A stretch of 42,141 nucleotides of DNA, from NCBI GenBank assembly GCA_030615605.1, contig JAUWYY010000020.1, positions 1-42,141 on the forward strand. The letters are read 5' to 3'. The notes below the pieces were generated by a model that was not told the origin of the DNA, did no database searches, and worked only from the letters and a program-made list of their open reading frames with translations. The stretch's first letter is position 1, and each line of letters opens with the position of its first letter. This stretch comes from a bacterium (GTDB lineage Bacteria > Armatimonadota > Zipacnadia > Zipacnadales > Zipacnadaceae). Position numbers and translations under genes: made by a program. Below, piece after piece: positions 7,737 to 16,955 of this stretch.

Positions 7737-9722
7737 TCAGAACGGCATCTGCGAGACTGATTTTCCAATCAGGGCGATCGCAATAGCGCCCATTCCGAGG
7801 AGCCCCATCCCGCAGGCAAAGCCAGCGGCAAGCACGGCCGCGTAGAGTTTCCAGCGGTGCGCCCCGAATCTAGGTATGAAGTAGAACTGGCTAATCAGTG
7901 CCCCGATCATCTGCGGGATGACAGAATGGGGCAAGATGCCGAAGCCCCGCACCACGCCGTAAATCAGCAGGATAGGCAGGCGCAGGGCGGATAGTCCCGC
8001 GTAAAGGGACAATGCCACCACGAACCCGCCAATGGCGAAGCTTTCGTTCCACGCCTTGTAGAAGACACTGGTTTCGGGATTGACGGTGGAGGTCAGCCAC
8101 AGGCCCTGCTGCAAGGCACTGAGCGGCCACATCTTCTGGGCGTACGGATAGTACGACGAGGGAACAGGGGCCAGCCGCCAGATGAATTGCCAGAACAGCA
8201 AACTGCAAAAGATACTGATCGGCAACATTATCAGTTCGGCCTTGACCAGGCTGATGATCTTGTTACCAGTCAACTCCAGCACGCGGAACTCCTGGGCGGC
8301 CCCACCCACATTGAACCGGGGTATCGGCGCAAACCAGATGTCAACACCCCTGTAACCGCTGAAAATAATCGTGGCCTCCAAGACCATCGGCACACCCAGG
8401 AACTGGCCCGTCATGCCGATCATGCGCGCGTTGATATAGGATTCAATAGGACTGATCAAGAAGGCAAACCCTGCAATGATGAACACCGGGAACCTGGGCA
8501 CCAGGATGGCGCAAAGCACAATATACGCCGATGCAGCAACTGCGTAAACGCCAATGGGAATCCACAGGGGCAGATCACCGCGGCCCCTGGGGGCCACCCA
8601 GCCTCCGCGCGTAGCTTCGCCGCGTTCCCGGGCCTGGCGGTTGTAGCGCCATTTCCTGTAAATCTCGTATCCGCCCATAACAGCCACCGCGAGGGAAGCA
8701 CCAATCCCGACGCTGAAGTAGAAATCGATCTGGTTGTAGAACATGGTGTTAATGGTATCCATGCCGGGCCGCCAGGTATGGAGGATACCGGCCTTGAACA
8801 ACATCGGGTTGATAATCGCCATACCCACAGCCGCAATGAAGCTGCCCACGACAGCCCAGAAGGGCACGACGAAGCCGCTGATGATCTCACCGAGGTTAGT
8901 CATAAAGCCCATTGGCACAGCCGGCAGGATACTCTCGGTAGTCCGGGTCAAGTCTACCCACGGAATCGGGATGAGCTGAACCGGCTCGGTCATAATCACA
9001 CCGGTGATGGTCGGAATGCCCAGGTAGACAACGCCGAAAACCAGACCGATCATTGCGCCGATGGAGAAGGTACGCCACCGCCAGGTTTCCTCCTTGCTGC
9101 TGGCCTCAGCCAATGCAGTAGCGCCCTGGGCCGTAATGGCAGCGAATGGGAAGGGCAGGTTCTCGTAGTCAGAGGTGATACGAAACATCGAGTAGCCCAT
9201 ACCGAACCAGACCATCCGCCCGAGCAAGCGTCCGATTATCGTGAGCACGATAGGGATCACCCAGTCCTCATGCAAGAAGGTCCGCTGGGCCAGCGCCGGA
9301 GAGTCAGCCGGGGGAACAACCCAGGTAGGCACACGACTGGCGATACCCATGCCCTTGGCTGCGGGTGAGCGGACGAAATACTGCATCCACATAGAGGGGG
9401 CAAAGGCACCGCCGGCGAGCGCAAGCCCGCCTTGCATGGAGGCCAGCGAAGCCGCGATATAATACAGAATATAGACCTCGGCGCGCGACATACTGACGTA
9501 CGAACGCCGGGCGATTTCGGTGAACAGAATGATGGTCGTCCACTCAGCGGCGGGCCCGAGAGTCTGTCCGGCCATTAGCCCCAGGTAAATAGCACCCGGC
9601 ATCATCACAAACCCGACGAACAGCGACCCAAGAATGGCCTTGGTGCCGAAGCCGTCCACAAATTCATCAGGCTGCTCCATCAAATTGCGGTATAGTTCTA
9701 TTTCGGGGTCTGTATGAGCCAC
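7737..9722 (-). CDS. OPT-like polytopic membrane protein (DUF6785/DUF6784 type)
   Basis: This large integral membrane protein (661 aa) has about 14 hydrophobic segments. The segment ITSDYENLPFPFAAITAQG, the Gly/Ala-rich helices and the overall size resemble oligopeptide transporter (OPT)-like proteins, in particular the DUF6785/DUF6784 group. That is pattern recognition, not a search result. The open frame reaches a TTG at 9746, but GTG 9722 has GGAGG (9729-9733) six bases ahead and gives the N-terminus VAHTDPEIELYRNL, so I prefer it. It is the last gene of the minus-strand ABC locus, 72 bases after the M28-FtsX fusion. Common orientation and proximity suggest co-transcription, perhaps linking peptide uptake or export with the ABC system. 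The transport substrate is unknown. Confidence 0.7.
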   Translation of the reverse strand: MAHTDPEIELYRNLMEQPDEFVDGFGTKAILGSLFVGFVMMPGAIYLGLMAGQTLGPAAEWTTIILFTEIARRSYVSMSRAEVYILYYIAASLASMQGGLALAGGAFAPSMWMQYFVRSPAAKGMGIASRVPTWVVPPADSPALAQRTFLHEDWVIPIVLTIIGRLLGRMVWFGMGYSMFRITSDYENLPFPFAAITAQGATALAEASSKEETWRWRTFSIGAMIGLVFGVVYLGIPTITGVIMTEPVQLIPIPWVDLTRTTESILPAVPMGFMTNLGEIISGFVVPFWAVVGSFIAAVGMAIINPMLFKAGILHTWRPGMDTINTMFYNQIDFYFSVGIGASLAVAVMGGYEIYRKWRYNRQARERGEATRGGWVAPRGRGDLPLWIPIGVYAVAASAYIVLCAILVPRFPVFIIAGFAFLISPIESYINARMIGMTGQFLGVPMVLEATIIFSGYRGVDIWFAPIPRFNVGGAAQEFRVLELTGNKIISLVKAELIMLPISIFCSLLFWQFIWRLAPVPSSYYPYAQKMWPLSALQQGLWLTSTVNPETSVFYKAWNESFAIGGFVVALSLYAGLSALRLPILLIYGVVRGFGILPHSVIPQMIGALISQFYFIPRFGAHRWKLYAAVLAAGFACGMGLLGMGAIAIALIGKSVSQMPF

Positions 9723-9794
9723 TCGACACCTCCGACATGACGACAAACTCAGCTCGGTAACTCTTCAGGCTTGATTGGCCAAGCCTGGCACCGG

Positions 9795-12700
9795 CTAGGC
9801 CTCAATCTGGACTTGCGAGGAGCTTTCGGCCAGCAACTCTTCGGCTCTCTGGCCGTATTCCTCCTTCTGCTCAATGGGAAATGTTCGCCACAGCAAATAC
9901 TGTTTTCTGAGAATGTTTATGAAATTGCGGGTCACTCGCAGCCAGGAGGCATCATCGCCGCTGACCCGCAGGATATCGGCGTGAATCTCAAAGATCTCCT
10001 CATCTTCGGTCGGTATAGTCCCAATGGTCAGCTTCTCCGAGACTCCCAAGTCGTAGGGGGCCAGCCACACCATCGACTCCAAGACATAGCCCTCCCCATG
10101 CTCATAATCGGTCCAGCCAAGCCCAATTTCATCAGTCGAAAACTGGCCTAATGAGTAGTCAGTATGGGCAGTGAAGTACTCGTGTAGGTACATGTTCACG
10201 CCCAGGGCCTGATCACCAGTGACCGTGAAGGGTAGCTCGATATGCATCCTGTCGCCTTCAGGCTCGGGCATCGCCCAGCGCCGTTCGATACCCGGCATAG
10301 CGATGTCCGAGGCTCGCCGCGCCGGGTAGATGACTGAGGCCATCACCGTGGCCATAATAATGAGGGTAGACAGGACTGCAGACAGCGACGAGTAGTTGAG
10401 ATTGAGTCCAGTTACCAGGTCGGTTCGCACCAAGACCCGGGCGGTGACCTGACCCAACAGGTAGCCGACAATAGCGCCCAGGATAGCATAGACGCTGGCT
10501 TCGGCCACGAACAGCGCGGCAACGTGAGTGGGAGCCAGTCCGAGAGAACTATAAATATATATTTCGCGCACTCGCTCATAGACTGAACCCAGCATCGTAT
10601 TAAGCACGATAGCGGCTGCTATGAGGATAGGTATGATCAGATCGGTCATACCGCTGAAGCCGGTAGTGCCGATGGATCTACACAGATACGTCCGTCCTTC
10701 AACGCCGCCGTAGATATTAAGATCAATGCGTTGGACAAGTTCGTCCAAGACCTTGTCAACTGCCGCAGAATCGTTCATACCGATTGCCACTGAGCGCAGT
10801 GTCCCACCCATATTTAGCAAGAAGCTGTAGGGAACCACGGCCGTCTGATCAGGAGCTAAGTGGATATATTCACGTCGCTGTTCGGCCTTCGACCGTTTCC
10901 GAACTACCGTCTGCTGATCGGCCTGCTGCCCAAACTGCTGCTGACTCACCATAAAGTCAACCGGCGTGAGGGCCTCGCCGTCCAAATCGGTCACTTTGCT
11001 CAATTCGCCCGAATCGACAATACCGATAACGCGCAGTTCTCTTCCGAATATGCTGACAGTGGCCGTGCCAACTTGTTCGGGACTAACCTCGAGGTGACTG
11101 GCCACTCCATCAGGCAACAGGCAGACATCCTGTTCACCTGGTTGGAACCACCGTCCCCCCTTGCGGACCGCTCTATCAATTCCAGTTATCTGAGTCTCAC
11201 CAGGCATCAGGCCGAGCAAGGCGGTAGCATTGTATACCTGGCGGCCGCGACGGATAGCCACAAATGACTGCTGCTCGGGACTGCCGGAGTAGTACCAGCT
11301 ACGGGCGGCCACCGCATGTTCGCCGCCAAACTCGTTGCTAAGGATCCGCTCAGTAGCCTCGCCAACCGGCAGCCAGCCCAGGTCGCGGATCATTACGCCA
11401 TCGTATTCAGCAAACCGGGGCAGGAGCAGCTTGGTAGTGCGGGTGCGCTGTACTACCGAAGTGAACGACAGAACCGTGAAGGTCAGCAACACCAATGTGG
11501 TGGCTGTGAGCAGAGTTCGCACCTTGCGGCGGTGCATATTTGATATCCCCAGATTAAAAGCAGCCGCTGAAGCACCCAGGCGGCCGACGTCAGCACTATG
11601 CACACCGGTCTGCTGGTAGCGGATGGCCTGCATCTGCTCCTCGAACTTCTGGATAATAATGCCCACCACAACGACAGTGAGGGCCAGGATGATGAAGGCC
11701 AGCAGAATGATGGCAGGCGTAAACGTAATGGCAAAGGCCGGGTGAACCAGCGCAATGATAGTGAAGACAATCAGGAACACACCCAAACTGCCGACAATTT
11801 GCCCGGTAACACTGGGTGCGGCAATCAGCAGCCGTTCAGTGAAGAAAGCAAACGGCAGCAGCAGTGCCAGGTAGAATATGATGCCCTTGATGACGTCGTT
11901 TTCGGTAGAACGCACCTGAGGATAGGCGCTTGATTCTTTACTCCAGGCCGAGCGTGCCCGACTGAAGAATTCATCATACTGGCGGGCGCGCAGGAAGCTG
12001 GCCGCACTGTCCAACTCTTTGCGTGCCTGGCTATGGACATTCTGGAGTCGGTCATTTTCGATGCCATGTTTCGCCAACCGACTCATACGGTGCTCATCCA
12101 GGCGCCACATATCTAGGGCCACCCGATAGGGCGTAGCGTACAGCGAGGGGTGGGCATCAATAAGGTATCCAATCCCGGTGGGTGCCTTCTCGGTGGCGTT
12201 GATGAGCAATAACTGCAAGCCTAACAGGCTGGCGCCCATTGTTACTTTGACCCGCATACCGGGCGGAGCAAAGACCACCGCTACTGGCTCGTAGCTGGAA
12301 GTCAGCTCCCTGGAGGGCAAGGGCAGGGCGTAGCCGTACTCAGTCGGGGCCGCATCGCTGGTACTATCATACACGTAGATCTCAGAAAGCAGCTCGAAAA
12401 ACCGTTGGTCGATCATATCGTAGATGGCCATAGGTCGGCAATGGAACAGCACCACCGTCGAGGCCTTTACAGGTTGGTTAAGCTCAAATTCGATGGGCTC
12501 AGCCTCAGCACCATTAACGCCCTGATCGGGGGCCATGCGGATTGCCCCGGTCTGCTCGTCCAGCTTGTAGCCTTCGACGGTGACTTTATTGGCTACGGCC
12601 CGCACATTGGGAAGACCAATAAGTGTATATCGCCCGCCGCGCTTGTTAGGTTTCTCTTTGTCAGTTGCCTCGTCTACCTCCCCAATGTTTGACATAGCGA

Positions 12701-14798
12701 AGGCCTGGCCACGCACTCCCATGCAGGTCTTTTGCCGCGGGCGAGCTAGAGCAATGGCACGGGGTATAGACTTGTCGGGGAAGGTAGCCTCCTGAGGATC
12801 GAACTCCACCAGTCGCCCCTTGACCTCAACGAAATTATCAGACAGCGCAATCTCGTAGATGTCGTCAGGCTGTTCCAGTGAGACCAAGTCAACGAGCAGA
12901 CAGCTCAGCAACTGCGTCTGTACGACGAGGTTATCAACATCCACCGCCTCGGGCAGATCAAGTGGCGTGTCCACCAGGGGCCGAGAATCGTCTACCGTAG
13001 CAAAACCCAGGCCGGGTATCCCAGCCAGCGTGGCCACTTCGCTGGATAGGGCCAGGTAACCCGCCATATGGGTGTGCCATTCCTTGCCCTTGATAGCATT
13101 TATGCCATCTACGAAGTGCTCCTCAGCGGAGATGGATAGTTTCCGTCCGAGCAATTCAGCATACTCACGGGCCTTCTTACCCACATCGGAAAAGCGCCAT
13201 TGATCACCTTCGCTGTAGTCGTAATAGTAGGCTTTGTAAAACAGACCCATGGTGTCATTGTGACTGGACAGATCCACCGAGAACCACAAGTAGATGTCCT
13301 CTTCGCTGAAGTCGAGAGTTACAGTCAGGGCATTGAGGGCTTCTTTGGTCTTCTCCAGGGCGGTGTTTTTCTGCTGGTCGCTAGCATCGGGGCTGAGACT
13401 CTGTGCCTGTTTGATGGCGCTCTGGGCTTTCGCCGCCGCCTGCTTGATCTGGGACACCCGACTGTCAAATTTATCCACCAGCCGCTTGCGGTCGGCTATT
13501 TCTCCTTCGATCAACTGGTACGCAACCAGCTTACCGGCGTTCGGATCAGTGCGGCGGGCGTACCCTACTACACGATCCAACAGATCGGCCTTTTCGGCGG
13601 CGACGTTTACCTTGCTCAACAGCGGCCGGAGGCCGCGCAGTTGTTCATCAAGCGGCCGTGGCTGACGCTGGAGATGATACTGCCCCACAGGTTCGGTCCA
13701 CAGCCGCCGGGTCACGTTTTCTATTCCCTCACGGGCCTCCCGCGCTACCTTGAACAATCTCTTTATGTGTGCGTCACTACGCGCTCCCCGGATACGTTCA
13801 CGGATGAAGTTCTTTGTACCAGCTAAACCTTCGAAATGACCAGCAGTAGCCAGGAATACTACGCTGCGCTTGGGGGGATGCTGCTTAAAGGCCTTGATGA
13901 GTTGAAAAAGAGCAGCGATACTGGCAGCATTCTCTGCACCAGGGGCCTGGGTCGGTGTGATGGAGATGGAATCGTAGTAGGCCTGCAATACCACCTGCTG
14001 CTTGCTCAGACGCGGGTCGGTCCCCTGAATGCGCCCGGTGATATTCTTGGCGGTAACTTCCTTCCACTCCATATCACACTTGACGGTGACCTGCGTATCA
14101 GGATCGGCCGTCAAACGGGCCAACAGGTAGTCGGCGGTCTCTTTGGGAACCCAGAAACGAGGGATGTTGACGGGCATTGAGAGGAACTTTGCTTCCGCCT
14201 CGCCGCGCAGAGTCGTATTCGGCTCGACAAACAAGACAGCCTGGGCCCCCAAAAGCAGCGCATTGAACCACCGGTTGCCGCAATTGAAGTCAACCATCAC
14301 TATGCTATCGATGACTTCCAAACCATTGAAGGAACGCAGCTCTCCATTGCCGGCGTAGATCAGCTTGCCGGTCAAGCCACCAGACGGAGTCCTCGGGCAG
14401 CGCACCAGGTTAGGCCAAAGGGGGAGGATTTCCCGCTCGCGACCATCAGAGGTGGCTACCGTAGCTGCCGGTCCCCGCTCTGGATCAGACCAGGGAACCA
14501 GCGTGGTAAACTCTTCGACAGTAACGTCCTCGAGGCGTAGCTCGCGGAATCGCTGCTCGACGCGCCGGGCAGCCTGCTCGCAACCCGGGTAGCCGGTGAC
14601 CCGACTGTCGGCTGCCGCCAGCCGCGCAATGGTCTGGGCAATTTCGTCTCGCGAGACCAAGCCGGCTATTGCCTCGTAATTCGTCTCCGAGGTCAGCACT
14701 GGCTCTTCTATTTGGGCGCCAGCCCAAACCGCACTAATCAGCAGCCACCCTAGGATTCCAATTAGAACAGAAGAGCCTCTCCAATACCGCATGCTCAC
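9795..14798 (-). CDS. Fusion of degenerate M28 peptidase-like ectodomain with FtsX/MacB-type permease
   Basis: A protein of ~1667 aa. A signal sequence (MRYWRGSSVLIGILGWLLIS) is followed by an M28-aminopeptidase-like region with an inserted PA-like domain at about residues 135-215. The M28 landmarks are recognisable but altered: AYYDS where the family has AHYDS, GAENAAS for GADDNAS, and GHFEGLAG where the catalytic Glu-Glu pair is expected. A long helical/beta ectodomain follows to ~960, then several membrane helices and an FtsX-like permease. The permease includes NMHRRKVRTLLTATTLVLL, a second extracytoplasmic segment, and the C-terminal helices beginning LIIPILIAAAIVLNTMLGSV. A soluble tail of ~170 aa ends the protein. 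GTG 14798 sits seven bases after GGTGA. ATG 14792 and GTG 14831 are alternatives. It lies between its ABC ATPase and an OPT-like gene. Confidence 0.8.
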   Translation of the reverse strand: MSMRYWRGSSVLIGILGWLLISAVWAGAQIEEPVLTSETNYEAIAGLVSRDEIAQTIARLAAADSRVTGYPGCEQAARRVEQRFRELRLEDVTVEEFTTLVPWSDPERGPAATVATSDGREREILPLWPNLVRCPRTPSGGLTGKLIYAGNGELRSFNGLEVIDSIVMVDFNCGNRWFNALLLGAQAVLFVEPNTTLRGEAEAKFLSMPVNIPRFWVPKETADYLLARLTADPDTQVTVKCDMEWKEVTAKNITGRIQGTDPRLSKQQVVLQAYYDSISITPTQAPGAENAASIAALFQLIKAFKQHPPKRSVVFLATAGHFEGLAGTKNFIRERIRGARSDAHIKRLFKVAREAREGIENVTRRLWTEPVGQYHLQRQPRPLDEQLRGLRPLLSKVNVAAEKADLLDRVVGYARRTDPNAGKLVAYQLIEGEIADRKRLVDKFDSRVSQIKQAAAKAQSAIKQAQSLSPDASDQQKNTALEKTKEALNALTVTLDFSEEDIYLWFSVDLSSHNDTMGLFYKAYYYDYSEGDQWRFSDVGKKAREYAELLGRKLSISAEEHFVDGINAIKGKEWHTHMAGYLALSSEVATLAGIPGLGFATVDDSRPLVDTPLDLPEAVDVDNLVVQTQLLSCLLVDLVSLEQPDDIYEIALSDNFVEVKGRLVEFDPQEATFPDKSIPRAIALARPRQKTCMGVRGQAFAMSNIGEVDEATDKEKPNKRGGRYTLIGLPNVRAVANKVTVEGYKLDEQTGAIRMAPDQGVNGAEAEPIEFELNQPVKASTVVLFHCRPMAIYDMIDQRFFELLSEIYVYDSTSDAAPTEYGYALPLPSRELTSSYEPVAVVFAPPGMRVKVTMGASLLGLQLLLINATEKAPTGIGYLIDAHPSLYATPYRVALDMWRLDEHRMSRLAKHGIENDRLQNVHSQARKELDSAASFLRARQYDEFFSRARSAWSKESSAYPQVRSTENDVIKGIIFYLALLLPFAFFTERLLIAAPSVTGQIVGSLGVFLIVFTIIALVHPAFAITFTPAIILLAFIILALTVVVVGIIIQKFEEQMQAIRYQQTGVHSADVGRLGASAAAFNLGISNMHRRKVRTLLTATTLVLLTFTVLSFTSVVQRTRTTKLLLPRFAEYDGVMIRDLGWLPVGEATERILSNEFGGEHAVAARSWYYSGSPEQQSFVAIRRGRQVYNATALLGLMPGETQITGIDRAVRKGGRWFQPGEQDVCLLPDGVASHLEVSPEQVGTATVSIFGRELRVIGIVDSGELSKVTDLDGEALTPVDFMVSQQQFGQQADQQTVVRKRSKAEQRREYIHLAPDQTAVVPYSFLLNMGGTLRSVAIGMNDSAAVDKVLDELVQRIDLNIYGGVEGRTYLCRSIGTTGFSGMTDLIIPILIAAAIVLNTMLGSVYERVREIYIYSSLGLAPTHVAALFVAEASVYAILGAIVGYLLGQVTARVLVRTDLVTGLNLNYSSLSAVLSTLIIMATVMASVIYPARRASDIAMPGIERRWAMPEPEGDRMHIELPFTVTGDQALGVNMYLHEYFTAHTDYSLGQFSTDEIGLGWTDYEHGEGYVLESMVWLAPYDLGVSEKLTIGTIPTEDEEIFEIHADILRVSGDDASWLRVTRNFINILRKQYLLWRTFPIEQKEEYGQRAEELLAESSSQVQIEA

Positions 14799-14893
14799 CT
14801 GACATTCACCACCCGAAGTGGTATTTGACACTATCTGTGTGGGGCTACCGGCTGGCGTCCGCCCTTGGGGCGCGGTTTGTCTGTTCGCTGCTA

Positions 14894-15781
14894 CTATTCA
14901 CCCATCCCGCCGACTTCGAGATCGATATCGGCACGGTGCTCGATGCGCTCGATCTCGCCATCGCGGATATGCACAACACGGTCGGAGACATCAATCATCT
15001 TCAGATCGTGGGTAGCCGAAATGATCGTGACGCCACTGAACTGGTTGAGCTCCTTGAGCAGATCAATAATCTCCTTGCCGGTGTGGAGATCCAGGTTCCC
15101 GGTAGGCTCGTCAGCCAGCACAATAGCCGGTGAATTGGCCAGGGCCCGGGCCACCGCCACGCGCTGCTGCTGGCCCCCGGACAGCTCGTAGGGTTTGTGA
15201 TCCAGACGGTCACCCAGCCCAACCATGTCGAGTAGCTCGCGGCCGCGGTCCATCATCTCGTCGGTACCCATTCCGGCAAAGATCATCGGAAGAGTGATAT
15301 TCTCCATAGCAGTCATGACCGGGATTAGGTTAAAGGTCTGGAAAATATAACCGATCTTTCGGCACCGCAACCAGGCCAACTCAAAGGCGTCCAGTTGCGC
15401 CATATCCACCTCTTCGATAAAGCAGCGACCAGCGGTAGGTTTGTCCAGACCGCCGATCATGTTGAAAAGCGTGCTTTTCCCCGAACCTGATGGCCCCATG
15501 ATGGAAAGGTATTCTCCGCGCCGCACGTCCAAGTCGACATCGCGCAGTGCCGGCACCTCGATCTCGCCCATGATATAGATCTTTTTCAGATCGCGGGTGC
15601 GCACGATAAACTCATGGGTAGTAACCGAGTCGTCGCGGACAATAGTCTTCATTCGTTCGTCGCGTTCGCGCCGCGCAGCCTCCATAACCTCGCGCAGGTC
15701 AGCCTCACACTTGGCACAGACAGTGACGATGCCGGTCGTTTCGATCTGTTCGCCGCATTCCGGACATTCTATCTTCGCCAT
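14894..15781 (-). CDS. ABC transporter ATPase (LolD/MacB type) with N-terminal zinc ribbon
   Basis: This ATPase probably drives the FtsX-type permeases on either side of it. Walker A GPSGSGKST is at residues 96-104, the signature LSGGQQQR at 200-207 and Walker B AIVLADEPTGNLD at 219-231, with an H-loop histidine in SATHDLK. The sequence is closest to the LolD/MacB/FtsE class. It carries an extra ~55-residue N-terminus with a four-cysteine ribbon (CPEC at 6-9, CAKC at 22-25) and a charged helix before the ABC core, which is not usual in this class. ATG 15781 is preceded by GAGGAAA-like ribosome sites. The gene lies 51 bases downstream of the small permease and 95 bases upstream of the fusion permease, all on the minus strand. 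Confidence 0.94.
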   Translation of the reverse strand: MAKIECPECGEQIETTGIVTVCAKCEADLREVMEAARRERDERMKTIVRDDSVTTHEFIVRTRDLKKIYIMGEIEVPALRDVDLDVRRGEYLSIMGPSGSGKSTLFNMIGGLDKPTAGRCFIEEVDMAQLDAFELAWLRCRKIGYIFQTFNLIPVMTAMENITLPMIFAGMGTDEMMDRGRELLDMVGLGDRLDHKPYELSGGQQQRVAVARALANSPAIVLADEPTGNLDLHTGKEIIDLLKELNQFSGVTIISATHDLKMIDVSDRVVHIRDGEIERIEHRADIDLEVGGMGE

Positions 15782-15832
15782 TTTCCTCTTTCCTCATCTG
15801 GCAAGACTGAGCTTAGGATCTGTGTGCGTCGG

Positions 15833-16600
15833 CTATATTTCACTCTGCAGAGCGGCTGCCGGCCGCATATGAGCTGCCCGCACGGCCGGAGCAATCGCAG
15901 AAACCAATGACAACACCGTACCAATCAATACGCAAAGCAGCAGATACGTCAGCATCTGGCCCCAATCCATCTTGGCGGCCACAGACAGACTACGTTCCCG
16001 AATGGCAAAAATACCCAGCATCGCCAGATGGCCTAAGACCGTCCCGAGCACTGAACCAAGTACACCCAGCGCCATCGCCTCGATCAGGAACAATCGGACA
16101 ATAAAGTTATCCAACGCTCCCAGGCATTTCATCGTCCCGATCTCCCGAAAGCGCTCGGTCACCGACATCAACATCGCATTAGTGATACCAACCCCGCAGA
16201 CTAGCAGCGACATAACTACCAGCCAGATTCGTTTACTGCTCTGGGCTCGCCTTTCTTCTTCGGAGATAGCAGCGCTAGCCTCAGTCTTACCGCTGTCGGA
16301 TTCAGCTTGGTCACGGGCCGTGGCAGCTACCAGTTCGCGCTCTTGTTCGAGGCGAGCCTGCTGCAGACCGTCCTCAATCACCCCACCGGTCCAGATCGAA
16401 CTTAAGAAGGCAATCCCCAGCACGATGCCTGAGGCTGTAATCATGGTTCGGCCCAGCCGCATAGTTACGTTCCGCACGCTGATGCGCACCGCCTCCGACC
16501 AAGGCAGGCTGATCTGCCTTTGAATCCTAATCTCCTCTCTCCCGCCCGCACCGGTCGCCTTGGCCAAACCTTCAACGTCAAGCATCGCCACTAACCCCAC
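15833..16600 (-). CDS. FtsX-type ABC permease with reduced ectodomain
   Basis: A 255-residue permease of the FtsX/MacB/LolC class. After an N-terminal cytoplasmic helix comes the first membrane segment (TMITASGIVLGIAFLSSIW). A highly charged, probably helical ~65-residue loop (from DGLQQARLEQEREL) stands where relatives have a folded domain of ~200 residues. Three C-terminal helices follow, with the FtsX signature VTERFREIGTMKCLGA and the closing APAVRAAHMRPAAAL. It probably forms an asymmetric pair with the 1667-residue permease. The start may be GTG 16600 or ATG 16585, and the ribosome site is weak for both. It is the first gene of the minus-strand operon. Confidence 0.85.
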   Translation of the reverse strand: MGLVAMLDVEGLAKATGAGGREEIRIQRQISLPWSEAVRISVRNVTMRLGRTMITASGIVLGIAFLSSIWTGGVIEDGLQQARLEQERELVAATARDQAESDSGKTEASAAISEEERRAQSSKRIWLVVMSLLVCGVGITNAMLMSVTERFREIGTMKCLGALDNFIVRLFLIEAMALGVLGSVLGTVLGHLAMLGIFAIRERSLSVAAKMDWGQMLTYLLLCVLIGTVLSLVSAIAPAVRAAHMRPAAALQSEI

Positions 16601-16955
16601 TTCTTAGGCTCGCCGCCAAAACTGTTGCCAGCAGCAAGTAGTAGGTGCAAAGAGATGGTATCACAACCTCCCGAACGCGTCAAGCTAAACAATGCTTGGC
16701 AGCGCTTCTCACTACTCATAGAGCTTCTCCAAAACCTGAGGATCTCCTCCTTCTCCCACAGATCTTAATCTCCTCTGCACAGCGTTGGGCTGCTCGGGCC
16801 AGTTGGGCAAAGCTATTGGGGAAGAGTTGCGTTGCTAATCCCACCGATACTCCTACAGCTACGGTAGCTTTCCGCCGATGTTCAATAAGCAAGGCTATCG
16901 TCCGAAATATGGGGCAATAACCATCCACAGCGTTCGGCAGGGAGGCAAAAAGCGC
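16601..16955 (+). other. Divergent intergenic region
   Basis: 355 bases separate the ABC operon (leftward) from the glycoside-hydrolase-like gene (rightward). It holds the candidate leftward promoter at 16655-16683. On the minus strand, about 16928 to 16716, there is a ~70-codon open frame with a faint GGDEF-end-like pattern (see findings). I identified no RNA gene. Confidence 0.4.
16655..16683 (-). promoter_or_regulatory. Candidate promoter for the ABC/M28-FtsX operon
   Basis: On the minus strand, TTGACG (16683-16678) and TACCAT (16660-16655) are 17 bases apart. TG sits one base before the -10 box (extended -10). The predicted start near 16648 lies about 48 bases before the permease gene. 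Confidence 0.45.

Noticed and set aside
8187..9368. 393-codon frame on the plus strand inside the OPT-like gene
   Set aside because: Its composition (rich in His, Asp, Gln, Asn) is the complement of hydrophobic codons. The minus-strand membrane protein explains the region.
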